From: Bacteroidales bacterium
GTDB lineage: Bacteria; Bacteroidota; Bacteroidia; Bacteroidales; UBA932
Direction of reading: 5' to 3'
Assembly (NCBI GenBank): GCA_017560825.1
Contig: JAFZED010000039.1
Span: forward strand, 1 to 57,918
DNA length: 57,918 nt
Below the pieces are notes generated by a model. That model saw only the letters and a list, made by a program, of their open reading frames with translations, searched no databases and was not told the origin of the DNA. The translations under genes were made by a program, and so were the position numbers. Positions 23,732 through 32,922 of the stretch are shown here, one piece after another. Within the stretch, counting starts at the first letter, position 1. Each line of letters opens with the position of its first letter.

Positions 23732-24772
23732 ATGGCAAAAGGTTTTACAGAGGTTGATTCTCTTTGCAGGGAAATCGTGAAGGATGCGCGTAACGGCATC
23801 TTCAAGCCGGTTTATCTACTTATGGGTGATGAGCCGTATTATGTTGATATGGTGTGCGATGCAATCCTTGAGCACTGTCTTGACGAGAGCGAGCGCGACT
23901 TCAATCAGACGGTCTGCTATGGCGCTGATGTAACCGCTGACGCGGTCATATCAGCTGCCCGCCGCTACCCGATGTTTGCCGAACGTCAGCTCGTGGTCGT
24001 GAAGGAGGCGCAGATGATGAAGTCGCTGGAGGAACTGGCCATATATTGTCAGAAACCTCTTGAGTCTACTGTCCTTGTCATCGCAATGCACGGAGCAAGT
24101 GCCGACAAGAGGAAGTCTCTGTACAAGACTGTCTCAAAGATGGGTGTCGTTGTGGAGTCTCCTGTGCTGAGGGACTATGAGATGGCAAGATGGATCTCTA
24201 TGTTCTATCAGACCAAGGGACTGAACATCGCTCCGGATGCAGCGGCACTTTTAGGAGAGCACGCGGGAACGGACCTGAACAAGATTGCGATCGAGACCGA
24301 GAAGATGCTCAAGAATCTCCCTGAGGGAACAACCCAGGTGACTGCCGTCGACATCGAGAAGAACGTGGGCATAAGCCGTCAGTTCAGCATCTTCGAGCTT
24401 ACAAAGGAACTTTCGATGAAGAATGCGGAAAAGGCCCTGCGTATTGCAGCCTACCTTGGCTCGTCTGCGAAATTTGCGATGCCGGCAGCTGTAAGTGCTT
24501 TATATACACATTTTTATCGTATATTAAAGTACGGTGCAATGCTTATGCGCAATCCTCGCCCTGCCAATGACCAGAAGGCGAAGGTGCTGGGCGTTAACCC
24601 GTATTTCTTTGCCGAATATGACACGGCGGTCCGTAACTATCCCGTGAAGAAGTGTATGGCTGTCATAGCCCTTCTCAAGGAGTACGACTACAAGGGAAAG
24701 GGCGGAGATGTAGGAGAGGCGACACCGGCAGAACTGATGGTGGAGCTTACAGCAAGAATATTAAACAGATAA
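23732..24772 (+). CDS. holA: DNA polymerase III subunit delta
   Basis: The clamp-loader delta subunit opens the sliding clamp. This 346-residue protein has the HolA opening, PVYLLMGDEPYYVDMVCDAI, followed by VVKEAQMMKSLEEL and a C-terminal clamp-loader collar domain (FSIFELTKELSMKNAEKAL). As expected for delta, no functional Walker motif is present. The start is ATG 23732 based on the -7 box. An ABC exporter gene pair follows after only 7 bp, so holA may head a long transcript through to mntP. Confidence 0.9.
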   Translation: MAKGFTEVDSLCREIVKDARNGIFKPVYLLMGDEPYYVDMVCDAILEHCLDESERDFNQTVCYGADVTADAVISAARRYPMFAERQLVVVKEAQMMKSLEELAIYCQKPLESTVLVIAMHGASADKRKSLYKTVSKMGVVVESPVLRDYEMARWISMFYQTKGLNIAPDAAALLGEHAGTDLNKIAIETEKMLKNLPEGTTQVTAVDIEKNVGISRQFSIFELTKELSMKNAEKALRIAAYLGSSAKFAMPAAVSALYTHFYRILKYGAMLMRNPRPANDQKAKVLGVNPYFFAEYDTAVRNYPVKKCMAVIALLKEYDYKGKGGDVGEATPAELMVELTARILNR

Positions 24773-24779
24773 GAATATA

Positions 24780-25700
24780 ATGGAACTTATTAAATGCAGT
24801 AATGTCTGCAAGAGCTTCGGTGAAAAGGTTGCTCTTGACAATGTGTCCATAGAAATACCGAAAGGTAAGATCTTCGGACTTCTTGGACCTAACGGTGCCG
24901 GAAAGACGACACTGATCCGTATAATCAACAGGATTACTATCCCCAATTCGGGCGAAGTCCTTTTTGACGGTCGTCCGATCACTCAGGATGATGTGGAGAA
25001 GATAGGCTACCTTCCAGAGGAAAGAGGACTTTACAGAAAGATGAAGGTCGGTGACCAGGCTATGTATTTTGCCCAGCTTAAAGGTATGTCTTCACGCGAG
25101 GCTGCTGCAGAGCTCAAGAAGTGGTTCGTACGTTTCGGCATCGAGAGCTGGTGGAACAAGAAGGTAGAGGAGCTTTCAAAGGGTATGGCTCAGAAGGTTC
25201 AGTTCATCACTACAGTTGTCCACAAGCCTTCACTCCTTATCCTTGATGAGCCGTTCTCAGGCTTTGACCCGGTGAATGCCCAGGTGATCCGCGAGGAGAT
25301 CCTCCGTCTTAAGGAAGAGGGCTCGACCATCATCCTTTCAACACACAATATGGAGTCTGTTGAGGAACTTTGCGACAACATCGCCCTCATCAACAAGTCT
25401 CACGTTGTCATCTCCGGAGGCGTTGAGGAGATCCGCCGCAAGTACGGCAACAATAATGTGGAACTTATCTACACTTCGGCTACACCTCTTGCTTCTGTCG
25501 AGGGCGTCTTCAATGTGCTTTCTGATGTTGCCGAAGGAGCAGGTGAGAGACACACTGCAGTGCTTGAGATCCTCGAAGGAGCAAAATCGAACGATGCAAT
25601 ACAGCAGATCATTGCCCAGGGTGCAGGCGTAAATTCGTTCAAGGAACTTGTTCCGCGTATGAACGACATATTCATCAAACTTGTAACAGAGGAGGAGTAA
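24780..25700 (+). CDS. ABC transporter ATP-binding protein (NatA-like)
   Basis: A 306-residue ATPase with Walker A GPNGAGKTT, signature LSKGMAQK, Walker B LLILDEPF and the switch histidine in STHNMES. A C-terminal extension after about residue 220 is the regulatory tail common in ABC-2 type exporters. It pairs with the permease gene four bases downstream. Together they resemble NatAB-type sodium or drug exporters. The substrate is inferred only from that resemblance. Confidence 0.9.
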   Translation: MELIKCSNVCKSFGEKVALDNVSIEIPKGKIFGLLGPNGAGKTTLIRIINRITIPNSGEVLFDGRPITQDDVEKIGYLPEERGLYRKMKVGDQAMYFAQLKGMSSREAAAELKKWFVRFGIESWWNKKVEELSKGMAQKVQFITTVVHKPSLLILDEPFSGFDPVNAQVIREEILRLKEEGSTIILSTHNMESVEELCDNIALINKSHVVISGGVEEIRRKYGNNNVELIYTSATPLASVEGVFNVLSDVAEGAGERHTAVLEILEGAKSNDAIQQIIAQGAGVNSFKELVPRMNDIFIKLVTEEE

Positions 25701-25704
25701 CGCT

Positions 25705-27066
25705 ATGAAAATCAGAAACATAAAGACTATAATCGCAAGAGAATACCTTACAAGGGTAAAGAAGAAATCATTCCTTCTCACTACTTTCCTGGTACCTGTC
25801 CTTTTCGCGGCTATGTGTATCCTGCCGAGTGTGATTATGTTTATGGCCAAGGACACAGGCAAGAAGGTAGCCGTGATCGACAACTCAGGCATAGTTATGC
25901 CATACCTTGCGGACACTGAGGAAGTAGACTATGAGGATTTCACAGGACATTGCGCTGACAGCCTCAAGCTCCAGTTCGACACTTACGGACTCGATGCTCT
26001 TGTAGTTGTCTCGGAAATTAATCCGGAAGCAAATAGCCTTTCTGTAGCGTCGTACTCATTCAAGCCTATGAGTATGACAATGAAGGAAGGACTCCAGGCA
26101 AGAATCGATGATGCAGTGGAAGACTACCGCCTTGCTCAGTACGAAATTGATGATCTTAAGCAGATTATGGAGGATGTTAAGTCAGATGTGACCATCGCGA
26201 CCTACACCCTCGGTGAGTCCGGCGAAGAGAAGATCACGTCTTCAGAGGTATATATGATCATATCTATGATTCTTTCCATCATAATATATATGTTCATCGC
26301 TATGTTCACCGGTATGGTGATGCAGAGCGTCATCGAGGAGAAGGCGAGCAGGGTAGTGGAAGTGCTCGTGTCTTCTGTGAAGGCAACAGAGCTTATGTTC
26401 GGAAAGATCATCGGTGTGGCTTGTGTGGCACTGACACAGTTCTTCCTGTGGATCCTTCTTACTGTGGTTCTCGTAGGTGGAGTCTCTGCCTTTGTAGGAC
26501 TTGACAGCCTTATGGGAGATCCGGCACAGCAGGAGCAGATGATGCAGATGGCCGGCTCGATGGGAGGTGTGGATATGGCACAGATGGCGGATATGGCAGC
26601 CCAGGAGGAAGGTCTTGGAGCCATCATCAGCACCCTCAGAGACATTAACTACGGTCAGCTCATCTTTGCATTCATCGTTTACTTTGCTCTCGGTTACCTT
26701 CTTTACGCATCATTCTTTGCTGCAATCGGATCAGCTGTGGAGAATGAGGCTGACACGACACAGCTCCAGATGCCTGTAACAGTGCCGCTTCTTCTGGCCT
26801 TCTTCATCGCATTGTACGCATTCAATGCTCCCGACAGCCAGCTTGTGTGGTGGGGCTCGATGATTCCGTTCACATCTCCGATCGTGATGCTTGCGCGCAT
26901 TCCGTTCGGTGTTCCGATGTGGGAGCTTGCTCTTTCCATAGCTCTTCTCGCAGCAACTTTCCTTGCTTGCGGATGGCTTTCTGCAAAGATTTATAAGATC
27001 GGTATCCTTATGTTCGGCAAGAAGACGACATTCAAGGACCTTTGGAAATGGTTGAAACAGAATTAA
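25705..27066 (+). CDS. ABC-2 type permease (NatB-like)
   Basis: A 453-residue membrane protein: one N-terminal helix (about residues 20-45), a large extracytoplasmic domain, then five or six helices from about residue 180 (EEKASRVVEVLVSSVKATELMFGKIIG is the conserved ABC-2 segment, quoted here as a motif region). Between two C-terminal helices, about residues 270-300, is an unusually methionine-rich loop with about nine Met in 30 residues. It is co-encoded with the ATPase four bases upstream. The likely role is export of sodium or a small toxic compound. Confidence 0.87.
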   Translation: MKIRNIKTIIAREYLTRVKKKSFLLTTFLVPVLFAAMCILPSVIMFMAKDTGKKVAVIDNSGIVMPYLADTEEVDYEDFTGHCADSLKLQFDTYGLDALVVVSEINPEANSLSVASYSFKPMSMTMKEGLQARIDDAVEDYRLAQYEIDDLKQIMEDVKSDVTIATYTLGESGEEKITSSEVYMIISMILSIIIYMFIAMFTGMVMQSVIEEKASRVVEVLVSSVKATELMFGKIIGVACVALTQFFLWILLTVVLVGGVSAFVGLDSLMGDPAQQEQMMQMAGSMGGVDMAQMADMAAQEEGLGAIISTLRDINYGQLIFAFIVYFALGYLLYASFFAAIGSAVENEADTTQLQMPVTVPLLLAFFIALYAFNAPDSQLVWWGSMIPFTSPIVMLARIPFGVPMWELALSIALLAATFLACGWLSAKIYKIGILMFGKKTTFKDLWKWLKQN

Positions 27067-27070
27067 TCAT

Positions 27071-27919
27071 ATGAAGAGACTCATTATTTCCTCTCTCCTT
27101 CTCGCGGTAGCTTTTGCGGCTTCCGCTCAGGAGTACGAATGGGAGGCTGTCGAAGTCGACGGCAAGTTGACCGGAGTTGTCTCTCCGTCAAAGGACAATG
27201 TGGCAGAGACAACAGGCTATTTCGAGGGCAGACGTTATGTTGCTCCCAATGGAAAAACCTACAAAAAGAATTCGATTGTAGCAAAGACTGCACGTACTGT
27301 CCTGGATGCTCAGCCGGCTATGGCTCGTGTAAAGGATGTGATCGGCTACTCTACAGAAGCAATGAAGGCATCCTATCCGGAAAGTGCCTTGTCTGATTGG
27401 TTTGTGGACATCATTATGGCCAAGACCGAAAAGCTTTCAGGCAAGAAGGTGCATATGGGAGTGGTAAATTTCGGCGGTATAAGAGTGGATATGCCGAAAG
27501 GAGACATCATTCTCGATGATATGCTTTCTATGTTCCCGTTCAAGAACCAGCTTGTCTATGTCGAGCACACCGGAAAGCAGATCCGTGCAATCCTTGAAAA
27601 TATGGCGGCTGACAGGTTCGAAGTGCTCGGAGGAGTGCGCGTTGTTGCAGATAAGGGTAAACTTGTCTCAGCAGAGATAGCAGGTGAGCCTATCGATGAC
27701 GATAAGGTCTACGGAGTCGCTACCATCTCCTTCCTTCTTGACGGTGGAGACGGACTCACACTCAAGGAGAATGCAGTTTCGGTGACATCTTTCCCGGAGG
27801 TAGACGTCATCGATGCAGTACTTGAGTATGTGTATGCGGAAACTGCAGCCGGAAGACCTATCGAGTATAAGGTTGACGGACGTGTAAAGGTAAATGACTA
27901 TAAAAAGAAAAGAAAATGA
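27071..27919 (+). CDS. 5'-nucleotidase C-terminal domain protein, exported
   Basis: A 282-residue protein with a Sec signal peptide (residues 1-19, cleavage near ASA/QEY). The remainder is the substrate-binding C-terminal domain of UshA-type 5'-nucleotidases (VNFGGIRVDMPKGDIILDDMLSMFPF; the NxGGIR-type motif binds the nucleotide). The catalytic metal-binding domain is encoded by the next gene, which overlaps by four bases. In most bacteria the two domains form one polypeptide with the catalytic part first, so here they are split and in reverse order. Probably periplasmic. Confidence 0.87.
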   Translation: MKRLIISSLLLAVAFAASAQEYEWEAVEVDGKLTGVVSPSKDNVAETTGYFEGRRYVAPNGKTYKKNSIVAKTARTVLDAQPAMARVKDVIGYSTEAMKASYPESALSDWFVDIIMAKTEKLSGKKVHMGVVNFGGIRVDMPKGDIILDDMLSMFPFKNQLVYVEHTGKQIRAILENMAADRFEVLGGVRVVADKGKLVSAEIAGEPIDDDKVYGVATISFLLDGGDGLTLKENAVSVTSFPEVDVIDAVLEYVYAETAAGRPIEYKVDGRVKVNDYKKKRK

Positions 27920-28722
27920 GACATATATTTTTGACAGTACTTGCAGCTGTGATGACATTCTCACTTTCTGCTCAGGATCTTACAATTCTGCATTTCAATG
28001 ACACTCACAGCCACATCGATCCGCAGAGGTCGGGTGACCTACAGGGTCGGGGCGGAGTGATCGAACAGGCTGCATTTATCGAGCAGGTGCGCAAGGAGGA
28101 AGGAAAGAGAAATGTTCTTCTTCTCCACGCAGGCGATTTCGGTCAGGGAACATCATATTTTACAGAACTCGGCGGAAACATCGAGATCGATGTGATGAAT
28201 GATTTGGGCTTTGATGTCGTTACCCTTGGTAATCACGAGTTTGACAACGGCGCAGCAGAACTTGCACGCCGTCTGAAGAATCTTAAGGCAGACGTGGTCT
28301 GTGCAAATTATGACTTCACAGGCACTTCACTTGAGGGAATCGTAAAGCCTTACACCATCCTCAAAAGAGGTGGAAAGAAGATAGGTGTGATCGGACTTCT
28401 TACAGATGTCTCAAGTGTGGTGGACGTCAGTATGGCACAAGGTATTCAGTACCAGGAGCCTGCACCGATTGTAAATAAACTTGCAGACTTCCTCAAGAAC
28501 AAGAAGAAATGCGACCTCGTGATCTGCCTGAGCCATCTTGGACACGGCGGCGACAAGAGGCTTGCGGGACAGGTCCGTAATGTGGACATCATCGTGGGCG
28601 GTCATTCGCACACTCATCTTGAGGACATCCATCACGAAAAAGATCTGGACGGAAAGGATGTGAAGATCGTTCAGAACTGGAAGTGGGGACTTAATGTGGG
28701 TAAACTTACTTTGGATTTCTAA
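27916..28722 (+). CDS. 5'-nucleotidase catalytic (metallophosphoesterase) domain protein, exported
   Basis: A 268-residue protein with a signal peptide (cleavage near LSA/QDL). A complete calcineurin-like metallophosphoesterase domain follows: ILHFNDTHSH, LLLHAGDFGQG, TLGNHEFDNG, CLSHLGHGGD and VGGHSHTHLE supply the dinuclear metal ligands. It should hydrolyse nucleotide 5'-monophosphates or related esters in the periplasm together with the upstream C-terminal-domain protein. It shares one base with mntP (TAATG). Confidence 0.9.
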   Translation: MRHIFLTVLAAVMTFSLSAQDLTILHFNDTHSHIDPQRSGDLQGRGGVIEQAAFIEQVRKEEGKRNVLLLHAGDFGQGTSYFTELGGNIEIDVMNDLGFDVVTLGNHEFDNGAAELARRLKNLKADVVCANYDFTGTSLEGIVKPYTILKRGGKKIGVIGLLTDVSSVVDVSMAQGIQYQEPAPIVNKLADFLKNKKKCDLVICLSHLGHGGDKRLAGQVRNVDIIVGGHSHTHLEDIHHEKDLDGKDVKIVQNWKWGLNVGKLTLDF

Positions 28723-29285
28723 TGGGATTTCTTGAACTTCTCATCATTGCTGTGGGCGTCTCTATGGACGCCTTTGCAGTTTCTGTCTGCAAAGGCCTTT
28801 CAGTGAGCAGGGTGCGTCCGCAGCACGCTTTGAAGACAGGACTGTGGTTTGGAGGTTTCCAGGCCTTGATGCCTGTGATCGGCTACTTCCTGGGAGTCAG
28901 TTTTGCCGATCTGGTCTCTTCAGTAGACCATTGGATCGCCTTCGTCCTCCTGGCTATAATAGGAGGCAATATGGTAAAGGAATCTTTTGAGAAAGAAGAG
29001 TGCTGTACTTCTGCAGATTCCGATTTCTCGTTCAGGGTTATGTTGGCAATGGCGATAGCGACAAGCATAGATGCCCTTGCAATCGGTGTCTCATTTGCCT
29101 TTCTTGGTGCAAACATTTGGACTGCAGTGCTGTGCATCGGACTTGTGACGGGAGCGTTTTCTGCTGCCGGAGTCTATGTGGGCAACATCTTTGGAAGAAA
29201 GTATAAGTCAAAGGCAGAGTTTGTCGGAGGCGCAATCTTGATCGCAATGGGTCTGAAGATCCTCATTGAACATACATTGCTTTAG
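28722..29285 (+). CDS. mntP: Manganese efflux pump MntP
   Basis: A 187-residue protein with six transmembrane helices in two inverted halves. The repeated acidic motifs VGVSMDAFAVSVCKGL and TSIDALAIGVSFAFLG carry the conserved metal-binding aspartates of MntP. It exports Mn2+ across the inner membrane. It is the last gene of the holA transcript and shares one base with the phosphoesterase gene. No yybP-ykoY manganese riboswitch is recognisable in front of it, as expected for an internal operon position. Confidence 0.92.
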   Translation: MGFLELLIIAVGVSMDAFAVSVCKGLSVSRVRPQHALKTGLWFGGFQALMPVIGYFLGVSFADLVSSVDHWIAFVLLAIIGGNMVKESFEKEECCTSADSDFSFRVMLAMAIATSIDALAIGVSFAFLGANIWTAVLCIGLVTGAFSAAGVYVGNIFGRKYKSKAEFVGGAILIAMGLKILIEHTLL

Positions 29286-29301
29286 AAAAGGAAATTGCAC
29301 A

Positions 29302-30765
29302 TCAGCGGTCTCTGCGGCTGAAGAACATAGAGATGACAATCATCAGAGGGAATATTTCTACACGTCCGAGGAACATATCGAACGTGTAGATTATTTTTGC
29401 TGCCATTGGCTGCGCGGCGTAGTTACCCATAGTTCCCAAAGCTCCTGTTCCCGGGCCGACATTTCCCAATGAAGCGACCGAGCCTGAAAAGGCTTCAGAA
29501 AGTTCCACTCCGCAAAGGAGCAGGGCTATCAGAGAGATGACGACAATGGCGAAATATATGACTATATATAGGAATACCGATGAGACAAGCTCTTCACTGA
29601 CCACGTGGCCTCCTACCTTTGTTCTGAACATCGAGTGAGGGTGCAGTCTCTTATTGGTGTCGTTGGCAAGAGCCTTGAATGAGATCAGGACTCTGTCAGC
29701 CTTCAGACCTCCTGTTGTGGAACCTGAGCATCCGCAGTGGAAGGCTGCGAATATCAGGAGCGCATTGGCCATTGCAGGCCAGACTGAATTGTCACTCTGT
29801 CCGAATCCTGTTGTGGAGATGAAGCTTATGGTCTGGAATGAGCCTGCCATCAGACACTCACCCCAGCTTCCCTGGGAGTCGACCCTTAGAACAAGTGAAA
29901 CAAGTACAGCCACAACTGCAATCACTCCGAGATAGTACCTGGTGACCGGATGTCTCAGAGGCTTGAGCGACCTGTGGATCACTGTCGCATAAAGGACTCC
30001 GAAATGCATTGATGACAGGGTCATAAACACCATAAGGATGATGTTGATGATGTTTGAGTCATAGTGCATTACAGACAGGTTCCTGGTGCTGAAACCTCCT
30101 GTGGCAACTGTGCTGAAAGAGTGGTTTACAGCGTCAAACAGGGACATTCCGGCAGCCCACAGAAGCAGGGTCTCCAGGATGGTGAGTCCTATGTAGACTG
30201 TAGTCATCACTCTGACTATTGTTCCTGACCTGTAGCTGTAGCGGTCTTTGGAAAGTGAAGACAGTTCAAGGTTGGACAGCCTGTATTTCAGAGGGCTTGC
30301 TCCCGGGATGATGATCAGAAGGAACACGATCACTCCCAATCCGCCGATGAAGTGGGTGGAGGACCTCCAGAACAGGAGACTCTTTGGCAGGGCCTCTATG
30401 TCTGTGAGTATGGTCGATCCAGTGGTGGTGTACCCGGAAACGCTTTCAAACCAGGCGTTTATGATGGTGAACTCTCCGCCGTAAAGGACATACGGAAGCA
30501 TTCCGAAGATGAATGAGAGCAGCCAGGTAAGGACGATGGTAAGATAGCTGTCCTTGAGAGACATCGCCGAAGGGCTCTTTATGAATATGAAAGGAAAGGC
30601 TCCGGTGAGTGCCGTGATAAGGAAACTGATTGCCAGAGGAGTGAAAGCCTCGTCATAGCCATATATGATGGAGACTATGATGGAGAACAGCATAAACAGG
30701 GCGTTGATGAGCAACGCTCTGCCGACATTTGCCGATATTGCCTTTATATTTATGGAAGTCTTCAC
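29302..30765 (-). CDS. trkH: TrkH-family potassium uptake protein
   Basis: A 487-residue membrane protein with the fourfold M1-P-M2 repeat. The filter loops are visible as SGYTTTGSTI (first), ATGGFSTRN (second), STTGFGQSD (third) and LGNVGPG (fourth). It forms the K+ pore of a Trk/Ktr system in the inner membrane. The regulatory TrkA/KtrA partner is not in the window. Convergent with mntP, with a 16-bp gap and no terminator visible. Confidence 0.92.
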   Translation of the reverse strand: MKTSINIKAISANVGRALLINALFMLFSIIVSIIYGYDEAFTPLAISFLITALTGAFPFIFIKSPSAMSLKDSYLTIVLTWLLSFIFGMLPYVLYGGEFTIINAWFESVSGYTTTGSTILTDIEALPKSLLFWRSSTHFIGGLGVIVFLLIIIPGASPLKYRLSNLELSSLSKDRYSYRSGTIVRVMTTVYIGLTILETLLLWAAGMSLFDAVNHSFSTVATGGFSTRNLSVMHYDSNIINIILMVFMTLSSMHFGVLYATVIHRSLKPLRHPVTRYYLGVIAVVAVLVSLVLRVDSQGSWGECLMAGSFQTISFISTTGFGQSDNSVWPAMANALLIFAAFHCGCSGSTTGGLKADRVLISFKALANDTNKRLHPHSMFRTKVGGHVVSEELVSSVFLYIVIYFAIVVISLIALLLCGVELSEAFSGSVASLGNVGPGTGALGTMGNYAAQPMAAKIIYTFDMFLGRVEIFPLMIVISMFFSRRDR

Positions 30766-30788
30766 GTCCGTCCTGTCCTATATCGGCG

Positions 30789-30796
30789 CAAATATA
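30789..30796 (-). promoter_or_regulatory. trkH promoter -7 box
   Basis: Minus-strand TATATTTG ends 23 bases before the trkH ATG. The flanking region is A+T-rich, with repeated tatat steps and no clear -33 box. Confidence 0.6.
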
Positions 30797-30882
30797 GGTA
30801 TATATTTACATAAATATATATGTACGCGTGCACCAAATGGCAATTAATTCAATCTTTAAGGACAATGGATGAAAATATTGTA

Positions 30883-30890
30883 TATCTTTG
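30883..30890 (+). promoter_or_regulatory. nhaA promoter -7 box
   Basis: TATCTTTG lies 51 bases upstream of ATG 30942. This leaves a leader of about 45 nt, one of the longer ones in the window. Confidence 0.6.
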
Positions 30891-30941
30891 CGCCGAATTT
30901 TGGAACGTGTATTATTAATCTAACGTTATAATTCTGTAAAT

Positions 30942-32294
30942 ATGGGTACAACTCAGACAAACTACAGCTTTATCAGCAAGTTCAAGGCGCACGTGAACTC
31001 AAGTATGGTGCTGATCTTCTTCACCGTTCTGGCTCTTATCTGCGCTAACGTACCGGCTATCAAGGACTGGTACTTCTCATTGTGGCAGCATCCGGTAAGC
31101 CTGTCTATCGGTAACTTCAACTTCTTCAGCCACAACGGTCACACTATGACCGTAATGCAGGTAATCAACGATTTCCTTATGGCGATCTTCTTCTTCTCGG
31201 TAGGTCTTGAAATCAAGCGCGAGATCCTCATCGGGGAGTTGTCGACAAGAGAAAAGGCTATGCTCCCTATTATCGGAGCGTGCGGTGGAATGATTGTTCC
31301 CGTACTCGTGTTTATGCTTCTCTGCCCGGCAGATCCTGCTATGCAGCGTGGTATCGCGATCCCTATGGCGACTGACATCGCATTCTCTCTCGGGGTGCTT
31401 TCTGTGTTCAGCAAACGAGTTCCGGTGGGTCTTAAGGTCTTCCTCGCAGCACTTGCAGTGGCTGACGACCTCGGCGGAATCATTGTGATCGCTCTCTTCT
31501 ATTCTTCTGATATTCACGTAGCATACATAATTCTTTCAGCACTCTGTGTAATGGCTATGGTGATCGCAAACACCCTCAAGGTGAGAGCAAAGTCATTCTA
31601 TGTGTGCGTAGGATTGGTTCTCTGGTACACAATGCTCAATTCAGGTATCCACGCGACAATCGCAGGTGTGATCACAGCATTCTGCGTCCCTGCTTCTCTG
31701 AAGAAGGGTACAGGACACTACCTTGAGCGCATCCGTGAGAACATCAACATCTTCCCTGTGATCGATGTGGATGACCGTCATAAGACAGTGGTTCTTACAC
31801 ACAGCCAGATCCACGTTCTCAAGAGCATCGAGTCTGCAGCCGACAAGATGATCAGCCCTCTTCAGGACCTCGAGGACAATATGCATTTCCTCATCGGCTA
31901 CATTATCATCCCGCTCTTCGCATTTGCTAATGCAGGTATCGACCTGTCTCAGATGAGTATCGGAAGCCTCTTCTCTGGAGTAGGCCTTTCAGCAATGCTC
32001 GGTCTTGTGATCGGTAAGTTCATCGGTGTCTTCACATTCTCTTGGGCAGCTGTCAAGGCTAAGATCGTGAAGCTTCCAGAGGGAACTACCTGGAAGGCAT
32101 TTGCAAGCGTCTGCGTGATCTGTGGTATCGGTTTCACAGTGTCTATGTTTATCGCTGACCTTTCATATGCAGGTCTCGGAGCTTCAGGTGCAGCTCTTCT
32201 TAATGAGGCTAAACTCGGTGTCCTCTGTGGCTCAGTAATCGCGGCGGTTCTCGGTGCGGTTCTCCTGAACAAGACTCTTCCAGAACAGAAATAA
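30942..32294 (+). CDS. nhaA: Na+/H+ antiporter NhaA
   Basis: NhaA expels Na+ in exchange for protons. The 450-residue sequence has the family core: FFFSVGLEIKREIL, MATDIAFSLGVLSVF and LAVADDLGGIIVIALFY with the paired catalytic aspartates, and PLFAFANAGI. It is about 60 residues longer than E. coli NhaA, partly at the N-terminus and in a hydrophilic loop around residues 260-300. It has its own promoter and a strong terminator, so it is probably monocistronic. Confidence 0.94.
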   Translation: MGTTQTNYSFISKFKAHVNSSMVLIFFTVLALICANVPAIKDWYFSLWQHPVSLSIGNFNFFSHNGHTMTVMQVINDFLMAIFFFSVGLEIKREILIGELSTREKAMLPIIGACGGMIVPVLVFMLLCPADPAMQRGIAIPMATDIAFSLGVLSVFSKRVPVGLKVFLAALAVADDLGGIIVIALFYSSDIHVAYIILSALCVMAMVIANTLKVRAKSFYVCVGLVLWYTMLNSGIHATIAGVITAFCVPASLKKGTGHYLERIRENINIFPVIDVDDRHKTVVLTHSQIHVLKSIESAADKMISPLQDLEDNMHFLIGYIIIPLFAFANAGIDLSQMSIGSLFSGVGLSAMLGLVIGKFIGVFTFSWAAVKAKIVKLPEGTTWKAFASVCVICGIGFTVSMFIADLSYAGLGASGAALLNEAKLGVLCGSVIAAVLGAVLLNKTLPEQK

Positions 32295-32314
32295 TTAAAA
32301 TATATGAATATATA

Positions 32315-32349
32315 GAAAGCCGTTTTCCTATGAAAGCGGCTTTCTTTTA
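32315..32349. terminator. Bidirectional terminator with the opposing stop codon in its loop
   Basis: 13-bp arms (32315-32327 and 32332-32344, one wobble) enclose a 4-nt loop, ctat. T-rich sequence follows. Bases 32328-32330 in the loop are the stop codon of the minus-strand gene, whose last codons form the right arm. It ends nhaA on one side and that gene on the other. Confidence 0.85.
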
Positions 32350-32786
32350 TTATTGGACGGAGCGGCTTCGTCCGCTCCCGCTATATTTCCGGAAAATATA
32401 TCCTGTGATGTAATCAGCCGCTTCATCTCGCGCTTGTGCTCGGCGACAGCTTCTTTTATATATTCCACTGCCCGAGGGAAGAACTTCTTGAACTCCTTTA
32501 CCGTGTCGCACATCATCTCGCAGCTGAACATTATGTTCGTTCTGTCATCCAGGACTACGGCTTTTACGATGTCTGTTGTCAGCATCATGCTGTTTGATGC
32601 TTCGATAAAGAGTCTGCAGGCCTCTGTGTCTATGCTGAAGAACAATCTTACAGCTAGGATTTTCCCCTCATATTCAACTACTGCAAGGTTGTCGTCGATG
32701 CCGAAGAGGATGTGTGAGTCCTCATAGATGGGACTGCGTCTGTCCTCCATCATGCATCTGAAAATGTCTCTGAGTGTAAGTGCCAT
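32328..32786 (-). CDS. Conserved-looking protein of unknown function
   Basis: A 152-residue protein that I do not recognise with confidence. It starts MALTLRDIFRCMMEDR, has an alternating beta/alpha pattern (HILFGIDDNLAVVEYEG, AVRLFFSID) and ends in a charged helix and a low-complexity tail. The layout loosely resembles small YbjN/secretion-chaperone-like folds, but this is only an impression. There is no signal peptide or membrane segment. I chose ATG 32786 over an in-frame GTG at 32813. Its stop codon lies in the loop of the shared terminator. Confidence 0.6.
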   Translation of the reverse strand: MALTLRDIFRCMMEDRRSPIYEDSHILFGIDDNLAVVEYEGKILAVRLFFSIDTEACRLFIEASNSMMLTTDIVKAVVLDDRTNIMFSCEMMCDTVKEFKKFFPRAVEYIKEAVAEHKREMKRLITSQDIFSGNIAGADEAAPSNNKRKPLS

Positions 32787-32906
32787 GGCGATTCGTTTTG
32801 AGCGCGCTGACACACATTTGATGCCGCAGTGATTCTCTGGTGAAAAATCATCAGTTTTTAATGAAAAAATGCCTCCGATATCTCGTCATTTTAATCCATT
32901 TTTTCA

Positions 32907-32914
32907 TAAATTTG
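32907..32914 (+). promoter_or_regulatory. Glycine cleavage operon promoter -7 box
   Basis: TAAATTTG ends eight bases before ATG 32923 of lplA. It is the only plausible promoter seen ahead of the six-gene operon. No glycine-riboswitch-like structure is visible. Confidence 0.55.
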
Positions 32915-32922
32915 AAAGATTT

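Noticed and set aside
28600-28721. Manganese (yybP-ykoY) riboswitch before mntP
   Set aside because: mntP shares a base with the upstream coding sequence; there is no intergenic space.
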